DNA from: AC-56 sp963798705
GTDB taxonomy: Bacteria > Actinomycetota > Thermoleophilia > Solirubrobacterales > 70-9
Assembly: GCA_963798705.1 (NCBI GenBank)
Contig: CAWCTW010000003.1
Location: forward strand, 1-64,000
DNA length: 64,000 nt
Reading direction: 5' to 3'
In this document: in pieces, positions 1 to 7,917 of the stretch
Position numbering within the stretch: the stretch's first letter is position 1
Layout of the letters: every line of letters starts with the position of its first letter
Position numbers and translations under genes: made by a program
Notes under the pieces: model-generated
Seen by the model: only the letters and a program-made list of their open reading frames with translations
The model's database searches: none
Told to the model about the DNA's origin: nothing

Positions 1-530
1 GCTTGCCACCCGGACCAAGCCGATGGCCGACGAGGCGGACGGCTTTCGCTACTGGCGGCACGTCCCGTTCGCCGCCGAGGCGGACGGTACGAGGGAACCG
101 ATCACGCTCGACCTCGACATGCTGCGGGTCATCGACCCGGCCGGTGGCGTGCCGGTGGACTCGCTCGATGACGTCGACCTCGAAGCTGCCTGGAAGATCG
201 CGGCCGAGAGCATCGTCACCGTTACAACGAGCGCAGCGATCTGCGCCCGGCAGGAGCCGGTGGGCCTGCGGCAGCGCTGGGCACTCGAGCTGCTACGCGA
301 CCCAACGGTCGCGCTGCGGAGCCTCGATCGGGCCGAGCCGGCGATCTGCGCTCTCGGTGGAGCGAAGCTCCGCCGTCCGCAGAGCGCTGGGCCAGATCTA
401 TGAGCGGCTCGAGGGCGGCGAGCTGAGTCGCAACGAGGCGGCCGCGGGAGTGCTCGACGTGATCGACGCCTTCGGCCTGCGCCGGGTCGAGAAGTGCCGC
501 CGGTCGAGAAGATCACGGCCGACGATCTAG
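1..530 (+). pseudogene. C-terminal fragment of an unrecognised protein, frameshifted
   Basis: The reading frame enters from outside the window and codes acidic, protein-like sequence (MADEADGFRYWRHV, then PITLDLDMLRVIDPAG) in one frame to about 350. Similar-quality sequence (ALGQIYERLEGGELSRNEAA, then VLDVIDAFGL) continues in the next frame to a stop at 528-530. This looks like one protein end split by a single frameshift near 340-360. I do not recognise the family. A large helicase-like or restriction-associated protein is only a guess. The 5' part is missing because of the window edge. Confidence 0.4.
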
Positions 531-639
531 GCGGGTTTGTTGGATGGCTGTGTCGGGCCCCGAGTGACCTATACGCCGGGGCAGAAGCGGCTGAACGATA
601 ACCTCGGTCGCGTAGCACCGAGAGTCGCGACGTAAGATC

Positions 640-755
640 TGATCGACGCCCGAGGGGTTCACGGTCGTCCCGTTCGGCTCGCGAAGCATGAAGCGCCGGA
701 CACCCCACTCCTCGTCGCGCAGGGGATAGGCGATTCGAGGCCCGTAGGGCACCCG
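640..755 (-). pseudogene. VOC (glyoxalase/bleomycin-resistance) C-terminal remnant
   Basis: On the minus strand about 38 codons read RVPYGPRIAYPLRDEEWGVR followed by RFMLREPNGTTVNP. This is the typical last beta-alpha-beta unit of VOC-superfamily proteins: a DExWGxRxFxxxxPxG pattern containing the C-terminal metal-binding Glu region. No start, no N-terminal module and no in-frame partner are visible on either side, so this is a relic. The rest of 531-895 shows no convincing gene. Confidence 0.5.
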
Positions 756-895
756 AGCATCAGCACGATCATGATCCCTGCGCATCAAGTTCCGAGCTGA
801 ACGTGGCGAATCCCATTGACCCGGCCGCTCGCGGCAGACGGCGTCAACGCGCCGATGGCTACGGTATACTGCGGCTCTGCCTGCTTGACGGAACT

Positions 896-2479
896 TCACG
901 CCAGATGTCCCCACGGCCTCTCGTTCTTAAGTCGTCCAGCAAGAGCGTTTCGTCGTGCCCGTTTCAAGGCGGCCAAGACAGCAGAGCAGCTGTGCGCGCT
1001 CGAACAGGATCGCCGCTTGAGGACAGGAGCACCGCCATGCGGTCCAGATCAGAGTCATCGCCGATCCGGGCGAGGACCCTTGGTCGCGCCGCCGCCTTGG
1101 CGTAGTCGGGATTGTCACCGCTGAACGCCTGCTTTCGAACGGCCGTGATTGTCAGCGCTCGGGATGTCGCATTATCCGCGAGCCATTGAAGAATCAAAAA
1201 GCGCGTGTACGAATACATCGTGAGTCCCCGGCTGTTCAGCGCCTTCCGTAGGGGCACCTCCAATTGGCGCGAATCCTCGAGATCCGCGAAGTACCGCAGC
1301 ACCTCTGGGCTCGTATTGGGCCGAACAGGCAGGTTCTCGGCGCAGTAGTCGATCGGTAGTATCCTTCGCCCCCGCGAAGCGGCGCAGGAGGTAGCGAAAC
1401 ATCGTGGAGTTCGGGTTCTCCTCGCCTTTCACGAAGCGCTCGAACGCCTGATGAAACACTTCTGGGTCCATCGCATCGTGGGCTCCGCATTAAATACCCA
1501 GGTCATCAATTACCGAGGCGGGTACGGACGTCCTCGTCTGGCCGTCAGCAACCCCGGCGGCAAGTGCTTCCTCGATGTATTCCCGATGCAACGCCTTGAT
1601 TACGGGAACCGCCCCGGCGAACTCCTTCTTGAGGTCCTCGTTGACCTCGCGAATTCGGGTTTCGCCGGATTGCACTAGTCAGGCCCCGTTCGCGCATGAG
1701 GTCTGTGACGGGACCAGCGTCTTTCGCGCCTCGATGCGAGACCGGCAGAAGACACGTACGTCATCCGCGTAGCGAACGTGCGTATATCCAGCATCCTTCA
1801 GTCGCTTGTCGAAGCTTTCGAGATATACCTTCGCCAAGACATCGGAGGCCAGGACGCCTTGGGGCAAGCCGGTGCCGTCGACCTGTGCCCACCGATGAAC
1901 GCATCGGTGAATCAGTTCGATCACCTCGCCCGGACAACCAATTCGTGCCAGCTCCGAGCGAAGGCGGCGGAGGTTGATGTTCTCGAAATAGCCGGCGATG
2001 TCGGCCGTCACCACAAAATTCGTTGCTTGAAGATCGAGCTTCTCGAGTGTCTTCGTCGTCCATGCATCCCACCCGACAAACGGCTTGAGCAGCCAGTGGC
2101 GCTTCCAAGGCTGCGTCGCATGAAACAAAGGCGCGAAGTCGATCTTCCGTTGAGACCACCTGGTCGCGGCGACGATGTGCTTGACACAAGCACCCACACC
2201 GGCCGTGTAGACGACTCGATCAGAGAGGGTCATTCGTACGCCCGGCCGGATGAGATCGCCGCCCTTCGGTGCGCCCGCGATCTGGATCGGCTCGGGTTCG
2301 TAGCTCCGATCTAGAACGCTCTCGCGAAGGTCGCCGAGCCATGCATCGAGCTCTAACTCGACGAGTTCCTGTTCAAAAGGGGTCGCAACGAACGCCCGGC
2401 CAGTCTTTTGCTGATCCCTAAGCTCGTCGCTTACGCGCCGATAGGCGAGATCAAAATTCAGCTTGTCCAGTGGAGCCAC
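896..2479 (-). pseudogene. Reverse transcriptase with alpha-helical C-terminal region, frameshifted
   Basis: An uninterrupted 266-codon frame (2479 to 1679) carries an RT palm. Motif A is VVTADIAGYFENI (Asp at residue 160), followed by GLPQGVLASDVLAKVYL (about 204-220) and the catalytic YADD (237-240). After residue 256 the frame breaks. Matching continuation (QSGETRIREVNEDLKKEF) lies in another frame at 1675-1490. It is followed by MDPEVFHQAFERFVKGEENP and FRYLLRRFAG (from 1471), LRYFADLEDS to RIGDDSDLDRMAVLL (1302-1000), then FERAQLLCCLGRLE and NERPWGHLA ending near 896. At least four frame changes are needed, so the gene is dead or badly sequenced. The C-terminal part is helical and repeat-like, as in Abi/UG-type (DRT) defence RTs. 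It lacks the maturase and HNH domains of group II introns. The DRT assignment is inference. Confidence 0.72.
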
Positions 2480-2550
2480 GCGGCCATGCTAGTGCGCATT
2501 TCTCGGGGTGCCGGACATCCGGACCTGGGGTGCTGAGCGGGCGCCGAATA

Positions 2551-2580
2551 GGCAAATCGGGGCACATCGGGGCACATCGG
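2551..2580. repeat. Short tandem repeat, 3 x 10 bp
   Basis: Three near-identical 10-bp units (GGCACATCGG; the first is GGCAAATCGG) lie head to tail just upstream of the reverse transcriptase relic. No function can be assigned. Confidence 0.6.
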
Positions 2581-2599
2581 GGCGCCTCTTGGGCGAGTG

Positions 2600-2774
2600 A
2601 TCCGGGAACAGCAGATCCGGCAGTAGCGGTTTCCATGCCGAGGACTATCGAAAGGCCTTGGTCGGATCCATCCTTGCGCGTCCAGTAGCCGGCGACGAAG
2701 CCGGGCGCCTGGGATGTGGGCTTCGCCGCACCGGACGCGAACACGCTGAAGGAGCTGCACCGGCTGCTTGGCTA
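2600..2774 (-). pseudogene. Antibiotic-biosynthesis-monooxygenase-like remnant
   Basis: The minus strand codes PGFVAGYWTRKDGSDQGLSI followed by VLGMETA. This is the signature core of small ABM/dimeric alpha-beta barrel proteins (GFVxGYWxRxDGxxGLSxVxFExxE). The frame loses resemblance after the METATAGSAVPG region and has no good start upstream, so only the N-terminal half of such a gene survives. It is another member of the decayed cluster at 0.5-5 kb. The rest of 2480-2770 holds nothing else I can support. Confidence 0.4.
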
Positions 2775-2776
2775 GC

Positions 2777-4760
2777 TCACGCCGATGGCTGGTTGCGGTT
2801 CCACTCGACCCAGCCGAGGCCCTGGCGGCCGTCGGTCGCGCGCACGCGGCACATCGCTCGGGGGAAGTGGGAGATGCGGCCGTCGGGCGCCTCGAGCAGG
2901 ATCGCTCCGAAGGCCAGCGGCTCGAGCTCGACCTCGATGTCGACCGGCGACATCGCGATCCGCGCGCTGGTGATCAGGCCGTTGTCGGCGACCTGCTCGC
3001 TCGAGTTCACGTTGGTGAGCTCGGTCAGCTCGCCGTCGCGCTGCACGTAGCCGACCCCGAAGTCCGGGTGGGTCGGGACCGAGACGGCGTGGGTGTGGGT
3101 GCCGTCGTCGAGGTGCAGGGCGCTCCACATCCAGTCGCTGGCCCACCAGTCGCGCGCGCCCCACGAGTGATCGCGCTGGCCGGGGCCGGAGAGCTCGAAC
3201 TCCTCCGTCTCCCAAACGGACCGTGCCGCTGACCCGGCACGGGATCTCGTAGCGGGTCGCAAGGCGCCACTGATACGGCACGCCGTCGGTCTCCCAGGTC
3301 AGGTCGACGGCGATCTCGACCGGCTCTCCGGCCTCCTTGCGAAGCGGCGCCGAGTGATCGGCGTGGGCGGCCGCCGTGCCCTCGACCTCCACCCGGAATC
3401 GCTCGAGCGGCTCGACGCAGTGGTGGCTCGCCCTGATCGCCTCCGTGGTGACCGCCTGGGCCTCGTCGTCGGCCGGCGGCAGGGGCGCGCTCGAGTCGAC
3501 CAGCATGATCGCCGGCTCGCCGGGGCGGACGATGCAGGTGGTGATGAGGCAGGCGTCCGTGTTCGGCAGCCGCCCGATCCGGTGGTAGACGCCCAGCCCT
3601 CCGTCGTCGCTGACCGCGTCGAGGTACCAGCTCTCGTTCCAGAGCTCCTCGGGGCCGGGGTCGTGCGTGCCCTCATCGGCGGGGTCCGGTCGAAGCGGCG
3701 CGTTCGCGCCCGCGTCCGGCTCGGGAAGGAGCTCTGTGGCGTTCAGGTCGATCGCCATCTGTGCGGCCCGCCCGAAGACCGCCATGAACATGTCGTCGCC
3801 GCGATCGGTCCGCTCGACCACCATCGCCGGGGCGATCGTCATCACGAGGAGCAGGAAGCACTGGCGCCGGTACTCCTCCCAGCACTGCTCCCAGTCAAAG
3901 CCGGCGACGCCGTGCGCGAGGAGCTCGTCGTGGTAGGCGCGCAGGAGCGATTCCTCGTGCGCGCGGCGCTCCTCGACGGGCAGGGCGCTGCCGAGGAAGT
4001 ACGCGGCATCCCTCATCGCCGGGCCGAAGCCCAGCGTCTGCCAGTCGACGACCGTGCAGGTCCCGTCGTGGAAGAGCAGGTTGTCGAGCCGGTAGTCGCC
4101 GTGGACGAGGCCGAGCGGGGGCCGCCGATCCGCGTCCCAGGCGTCGGCGGAGGCGACGAAGCGCTCGCAGACCTCGGCATGCTCGGGGGCGATGCGGTCC
4201 CGGTAGCGCTCGAGGAAGCCGGGCAGGAGCGCGGTCAAGAGCGCCTGGTTGAGCGGGGTCGGCTGGTTCAGCCAATCGGTCGCGGCGAGCGCGAGGTCGC
4301 CGAACACCGGCGCGTGGATCCGGGCCAGCGCCACCATCGCGATTCGCGCCTCCTCGGGCCCGCAGCCGGCGATCTGATCGCCCTGCACGCCGTCCGCGAT
4401 GTCCTCGAGGACGAGCGTGAACCAGCCCTCCTCCGGGTCGTGTGTGGCCAGGTGGCATTCGGCCAGCGTCCCGTCCCCGCCGATCCGGTCGCGGAGCTCG
4501 CTGTAGAAGGTGACCTCACGCAGGTACGCACCCAGGTTGACCCCCACGTCGCGGCTGTTCTGGTCGGTGGCGGCGAGCTTGACGGCCACGCTCTCGGGCT
4601 CGCCCCCGGCCGGCCGTAGGAGACCCGGTAGACCTTGCTCATCTGCCCGGTGCCGATCGCCTCGACGCCGGTCAGTTCCAGGCCGTCGGCTCCGAGCACG
4701 GATCCGAGCCATTCGCCGGTGATCTCGTCGGCCGTCTTTGATCGCGCGCTGTTGAGTCAC
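2777..4760 (-). pseudogene. Aminoglycoside phosphotransferase-like kinase fused to a C-terminal beta-rich domain, frameshifted
   Basis: The central frame carries an APH/ecdysteroid-kinase-like domain: kinase core (VAVKLAA), catalytic loop GLVHGDYRLDNLLF with Asp and Asn, and metal-binding VVDWQTLGFGP. A second domain (about 250 residues, from RPDPADEGTHDPGPEELWNE) resembles the C-terminal domain of actinobacterial two-domain phosphotransferase proteins, with the motifs DHSWGARDWW and FGVGYVQRDG. The true N-terminus (TADEITGEWLGSVLGADGLE, then IGTGQMSKVYRVSYGRP) lies in a different frame from the core, with a break near 4615 and another near 4735. The tail (SVWETEEFELSGPGQRDHSW) lies in a third frame after a break near 3232. 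Otherwise the coding sequence looks well preserved. It is a recent pseudogene or a sequence-error case. The substrate is unknown. Confidence 0.65.
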
Positions 4761-4805
4761 ATCAGCCGTGGCCGGGAAGCTATCGCGGCGTCGACGACCG
4801 TTCGG

Positions 4806-4958
4806 TCAGCTCTGCCATGAGATCCAGGACAGGATTGCCTTGGAGTGGGTGATGATCGTCCCGTTGGGCCGGACCGGCCTCCTGCACCCGGCGACAGGGG
4901 GGATCCGCGCGCCACCATCGTCGCCGTTGCAGACGTAGAGCGTCGGAATCTCGGTCAT
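4806..4958 (-). pseudogene. Shrunken GST/thioredoxin-fold N-terminal protein
   Basis: The frame starts at ATG 4958 behind an AGGAGG site and codes MTEIPTLYVCNGDDGGARIP. It jumps almost at once to PNGTIITHSKAILSWISWQS. In intact relatives these two ends of a GST N-terminal domain (about 85-90 residues) are separated by the CRRVQEAL helix and middle strands. A CRRVQEA string is present here in another frame. The result is a 50-codon open frame produced by an internal deletion plus a frameshift. A second relic of the same family lies at 33594-33704. Confidence 0.55.
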
Positions 4959-5061
4959 CTTGGGCCTCCTCTGCGGTTCGGGACTGACTGAGTGCAGTGT
5001 TGGAACGCATTCGTCACGTTATGCGCACCAGAAGTGGTTCCTTCTAGGCAAGGATCGCCTC

Positions 5062-5256
5062 GTGTTGGTCGAACGTTCAGCGCTCGCTGTCGGTCTGATG
5101 GCAGCAGCAATAGCAGTGGGCGGATTCGTGACGCGTGCCTATGCGGTGCTTACAGGTCACCCCGACGAATCGATCAACCGCGCGACCGCGATGGGCGGGC
5201 TATTCGGTCTGGTAACCGCGTTGGGCCTGCTGGTTGCGGGCAGCATCACGGGGTAG
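5062..5256 (+). CDS. Small two-helix membrane protein
   Basis: A 64-residue protein starting at GTG 5062, with AAGGA 7-8 bases upstream. Two hydrophobic segments are visible (ALAVGLMAAAIAVGGFV, about 6-23, and MGGLFGLVTALGLLVAGSI, about 43-62). A short polar loop containing TGHPDESINRA joins them. There is no recognised family. It precedes another small membrane protein by 10 bases, so the two are probably cotranscribed. The frame is open upstream to 4960, but that stretch has no coding character. Confidence 0.55.
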   Translation: MLVERSALAVGLMAAAIAVGGFVTRAYAVLTGHPDESINRATAMGGLFGLVTALGLLVAGSITG

Positions 5257-5266
5257 CATTGCCGCC

Positions 5267-5461
5267 ATGAAGCCGTGGAGAGTATTGATCGGTCCTCTGG
5301 CGATCACCATGGCTTTCGCGCTGGCCGTTTGGATCCCACTTTCACTGTTGCACGCGAGCGGCGAGATGGGCGCCCTCGGTTTCGCCGCAATCATGATCGT
5401 GGTGGCGATCATGGCCAACCGGGCAAACGACCGGTGGCCGGAGTCCAACCCCCGCCGGTAG
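5267..5461 (+). CDS. Small two-helix membrane protein
   Basis: A 64-residue protein (MKPWRVLIGPLAITMAFALA...) with two predicted transmembrane helices (about 7-28 and 36-52) and a positively charged tail (NRANDRWPESNPRR). The ATG at 5267 fits because the hydrophobic part begins immediately after a short basic N-terminus. It follows the other small membrane protein gene closely. No family is recognised. Confidence 0.55.
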   Translation: MKPWRVLIGPLAITMAFALAVWIPLSLLHASGEMGALGFAAIMIVVAIMANRANDRWPESNPRR

Positions 5462-5473
5462 ACAGCCACTAAA

Positions 5474-5489
5474 CGGTTCCGCGGAACCG
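5474..5489. repeat. Perfect 16-bp palindrome (CGGTTCCGCGGAACCG)
   Basis: A perfect palindrome between two genes. The inner 14 bp recurs at 6722-6735 and a variant sits at 6761-6776. It could be a REP-type element or an operator. Confidence 0.7.
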
Positions 5490-5521
5490 GCGCTGTATCC
5501 GCGGCGATCATTGATCGGACC

Positions 5522-5875
5522 ATGAACGCAGACGCCTCCCTCGCCGACGAGGACTACTGCTATCTGACCACTACCGGGCGGGTCAGCGGAGAGCCTCGTG
5601 AGATCGAGATCTGGTTCGGGCTCGACGGCTCGACGCTCTACATGCTCTCCGGCGCGGGCGGTCGCTCCGACTGGGTGAAGAACCTAGTCCGCGAGTCCAG
5701 GGTCAGCGTGCGGATCGCCGACCGGAAGTTCGACGGGCGCGCCAGGGTCGTCACCGACCAGGATGAGGACACCCTGGCCCGCAGACTCCTGTTCGACAAG
5801 TACTCGGCCGGCTACTCGGGCGATCTCACCGACTGGCGCGAGCAGGCGCTGCCGATCGCTGTGGACATCGGGTGA
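5522..5875 (+). CDS. Nitroreductase/deazaflavin-dependent oxidoreductase family protein
   Basis: 117 residues matching the F420/FMN split-barrel (DDN, PF04075) family: CYLTTTGRVSGEPREIEIWF, LYMLSGAGGRSDWVKNL and RVSVRIADRKFDGRARV. The family binds deazaflavin F420 or flavins in a split beta-barrel and reduces or hydrogenates small organic substrates; the specific substrate cannot be read from sequence. Length is normal for small members. The ATG start is supported by the immediate beginning of the conserved domain. An upstream palindrome at 5474-5489 lies within its likely promoter or leader. Confidence 0.85.
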   Translation: MNADASLADEDYCYLTTTGRVSGEPREIEIWFGLDGSTLYMLSGAGGRSDWVKNLVRESRVSVRIADRKFDGRARVVTDQDEDTLARRLLFDKYSAGYSGDLTDWREQALPIAVDIG

Positions 5876-6044
5876 CGGAGCCGCCGGGTGCGGCGAGGCA
5901 GAGGGTGATCGACGGCGCTGGTGATACCGCAACCAAGACCGTCAAGTTCTAAACGGGCTCACTCTCGTTCCGGAGTCGCAACGAAGATCGCGGCATCAGT
6001 GCGTCCGCCGCTTATAGCTTCGCTCATATCCGTCGTTCTTCCGA

Positions 6045-6302
6045 ATGGCTCCCGTGCTGAGCTTCATCGTCTTCCCAGCATTCGTCGCAGTCGTCTTCGA
6101 GCCGCTGCCGGAACGGATCGACCCGTTCTACGCCGTGCTCACGGCTGCCGGGCTCGGCTCCTTACTCGGCTCAGCCATTGGTGCGATCGGAGGCGCATCC
6201 GCGACTCGACGGGCCATCTATGCCGAAAGGCTGTCGCTCGTCTTCGCGCTCGGTGGCCTTGCCGGGTTCGCCTTCGGCTTGCTCATTCAGGCAGTAACCT
6301 GA
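6045..6302 (+). CDS. Small membrane protein, three helices
   Basis: 85 residues with three hydrophobic stretches (VLSFIVFPAFVAVVF; AVLTAAGLGSLLGSAIGAIGG; LSLVFALGGLAGFAFGLLIQA). A short basic loop (ATRRAIYAERL) lies between helices two and three. There is no recognised family. The stop at 6300-6302 is 5 bases from the next start, indicating a two-gene unit. Confidence 0.5.
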   Translation: MAPVLSFIVFPAFVAVVFEPLPERIDPFYAVLTAAGLGSLLGSAIGAIGGASATRRAIYAERLSLVFALGGLAGFAFGLLIQAVT

Positions 6303-6307
6303 TCGTG

Positions 6308-6490
6308 ATGCCAAGGCGAGAACTGGTCATTGCCTGGATCAAGGGTTTCGTTCTCGTGAGCATGCCGGTAATCGCGGTTGCGACTTTGCTCGACTGGCCG
6401 GCGATCTCTTTTCTAGGCGCGGTCTTGGCCGGTGGTCTCGTCTTCGTCGCCGAGTTCGTTCAGCTGGAACGCAAGGCCGGTCACCTTTGA
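6308..6490 (+). CDS. Small membrane protein, two helices
   Basis: 60 residues (MPRRELVIAWIKGFVLVSMP...) with two membrane segments (about 8-27 and 33-51) and a charged end (QLERKAGHL). A GTG one codon upstream (6305) is an alternative start. It is probably translated together with the preceding gene. No family assignment is possible. Confidence 0.5.
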   Translation: MPRRELVIAWIKGFVLVSMPVIAVATLLDWPAISFLGAVLAGGLVFVAEFVQLERKAGHL

Positions 6491-6721
6491 CCGGAAGAGA
6501 CGTTCCTCGCCACTAGCCGCGAGCTGGCCCGGCGACTACCAGCCACAGCGTGCGGTCCGACCGTGGGGTCCGCCACAAAGTCGGCACGTTCTGCACACAC
6601 GGGTGCGCCTTAGCTCTCTAGCGTGCGGCAGATGGCGAACGGCGGCGCACCGTCTGCGGTGGGGAGTTCAAGGGCCAGAGCCCTGATGGATCGGAATCGG
6701 CTCTGCGGACTCGTGCGAAAT

Positions 6722-6735
6722 GGTTCCGCGGAACC
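6722..6735. repeat. Palindrome GGTTCCGCGGAACC
   Basis: A second copy of the 14-bp palindrome found at 5475-5488. The flanking bases also partly agree (AAA-C/T before it). Confidence 0.7.
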
Positions 6736-6760
6736 GCTGCCGCGGCGGGGGACCAGGATG

Positions 6761-6776
6761 CGGCTCCGCGGAGCCG
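6761..6776. repeat. Palindrome CGGCTCCGCGGAGCCG
   Basis: A perfect 16-bp variant of the GGTTCCGCGGAACC element, differing by two symmetric changes (T to C and A to G). This pattern of compensating change suggests a selected hairpin or a dyad-binding site. Confidence 0.65.
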
Positions 6777-6850
6777 CGAAATGGCGCCATCCGGTACAGA
6801 GGCGTGGGGATTGGTGACTCGATCGTATACGTCGTGTTACATTGCGTGCA

Positions 6851-7270
6851 ATGGCGAGGCGAGGGCAGCTTTCGATGCGACCGGCGCAGGAGATCCTCGA
6901 CCGGCTGCGGGAGCGCGCTCGCCTCAGCGGTGAGCGGCACACGAACCTCGCCGAGCGCTACCTCCAGGAGGGGGTGCTGATGGACGAACACCCCGGGATC
7001 CACTTCGTCGATGGCGCGATGGGGCGCCGAGCGGCGGTGATCGGCACCGGGCTTGACGTCCGGGAGATCGTCGAGGTGCTGAGGGACAACGACGGCTCGG
7101 TGGAGGGGGCGGCCGCCTACCTCGAGATCGACCCCCGCTTCGTGCAGACCGCGCTTCGCTATTACGGGGACCGAAAGAGTGAGATCGACGCCTGGATCGC
7201 GCGCGCACACGAGTTCAACGACCGGGAAGAGGCCAAGTGGCGCGCGGCCCAGGAGGCGATCTCCGCCTGA
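6851..7270 (+). CDS. DUF433-type antitoxin
   Basis: 139 residues. An N-terminal basic helical part (1-42, RPAQEILDRLRERARLSG) resembles a ribbon-helix-helix DNA-binding segment. It is followed by a DUF433 winged-helix-like domain (HPGIHFVDGAMGRRAAVIGT to FVQTALRYYGD). DUF433 proteins pair with DUF5615 PIN-like toxins. Here the downstream gene overlaps by 34 bases and is exactly such a toxin. The start is ATG 6851; an in-frame TTG at 6842 is possible. Autoregulation through the N-terminal domain is expected from the family, not shown here. Confidence 0.8.
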   Translation: MARRGQLSMRPAQEILDRLRERARLSGERHTNLAERYLQEGVLMDEHPGIHFVDGAMGRRAAVIGTGLDVREIVEVLRDNDGSVEGAAAYLEIDPRFVQTALRYYGDRKSEIDAWIARAHEFNDREEAKWRAAQEAISA

Positions 7271-7632
7271 GGCTGCTGCTCGACGAGCATCTCTCGCCCG
7301 AGATCGCCCGCCGGCTTCGCGCTCGCGGCCACGACGCGATCGCGGTTCGGGACGAGGAAGGACTCATCGGGCAGCCCGACAGGATTCAGTTCGCCTGGGC
7401 CGGGGAGCGGCGCCGCACGATCGTCACCCGCGATCTGGGCGACTTTCGCCCGCTGCTCGCGGAGGCGATCCGCCGCGGGGCTCCCGCCTACGGCCTCGTT
7501 TGCGTGCCACGGCGGTTTCGGCTCACTCGAAGGGCGATCGGCCAGCTGGTCAAGGCGTTGGACGACCTCCTCGACTCCCATCCCGAGGACGATGCGATCG
7601 TCCGCCGCTACGGCGGCGAGTACTGGCTGTAA
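7237..7632 (+). CDS. DUF5615 PIN-like toxin
   Basis: 131 residues of the DUF5615 (COG4634) PIN-fold family: RLLLDEHLSPEIARRLRARG with the first acidic residue Asp16, HDAIAVRDE, and TIVTRDLGDFRPL with the second acidic cluster. PIN-fold toxins are Mg-dependent ribonucleases. The start is GTG 7237, inside the antitoxin gene; a CTG at 7267, at the antitoxin stop, is the other candidate. Tight overlap means translational coupling and a matched toxin-to-antitoxin ratio. Confidence 0.8.
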   Translation: MARGPGGDLRLRLLLDEHLSPEIARRLRARGHDAIAVRDEEGLIGQPDRIQFAWAGERRRTIVTRDLGDFRPLLAEAIRRGAPAYGLVCVPRRFRLTRRAIGQLVKALDDLLDSHPEDDAIVRRYGGEYWL

Positions 7633-7644
7633 GCCTGGTAGTTT

Positions 7645-7917
7645 GTGGTCACTGTGGCCACAAAAATCGGGATACGGCAGCTTCGGGACACGCTCACGTC
7701 GACCATCCGTCGCGTCCAGCGCGGCGAGACGATCGAGGTGACGCATCACGGCACCCCGGTCGCGGTCCTGGCTCCAGTGCCGGCCGACCGGATCGAGCGG
7801 CTGCTGGCTGCCGGCGAGTCGCCGGCCAAGCCGCTGGAAGGGGCGCTTCGGCGCTATCCGGTGACCGGCGAGCGGAGCGCGAGCCAGGCGATCGAGGACG
7901 ACCGCGCTGAGCGCTGA
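7645..7917 (+). CDS. Phd/YefM-type antitoxin
   Basis: 90 residues with the Phd/YefM signature: IGIRQLRDTLTSTIRRVQRG followed by ETIEVTHHGTPVAVLAPV. The C-terminal half (LLAAGESPAKPLEGALRRYP) would be the disordered toxin-neutralising tail. It is 12 bases after the first toxin gene and overlaps the following PIN toxin. GTG 7645 is used; GTG 7654 is also possible. The N-terminal domain normally represses its own promoter. Confidence 0.85.
   Translation: MVTVATKIGIRQLRDTLTSTIRRVQRGETIEVTHHGTPVAVLAPVPADRIERLLAAGESPAKPLEGALRRYPVTGERSASQAIEDDRAER

Larger units (their letters stand above)
6491..6850. other. Intergenic stretch with palindromic repeats
   Basis: No convincing gene is seen in these 360 bases. 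It holds two strong palindromes (6722-6735 and 6761-6776) separated by a GC-rich spacer. An AT-richer segment (about 6810-6845) just before the toxin-antitoxin genes is the likely promoter area. Confidence 0.5.

Noticed and set aside
896..2479. Group II intron
   Set aside because: No domain V-like hairpin or maturase/HNH part is visible near the reverse transcriptase relic, and the upstream DNA holds a different gene relic.
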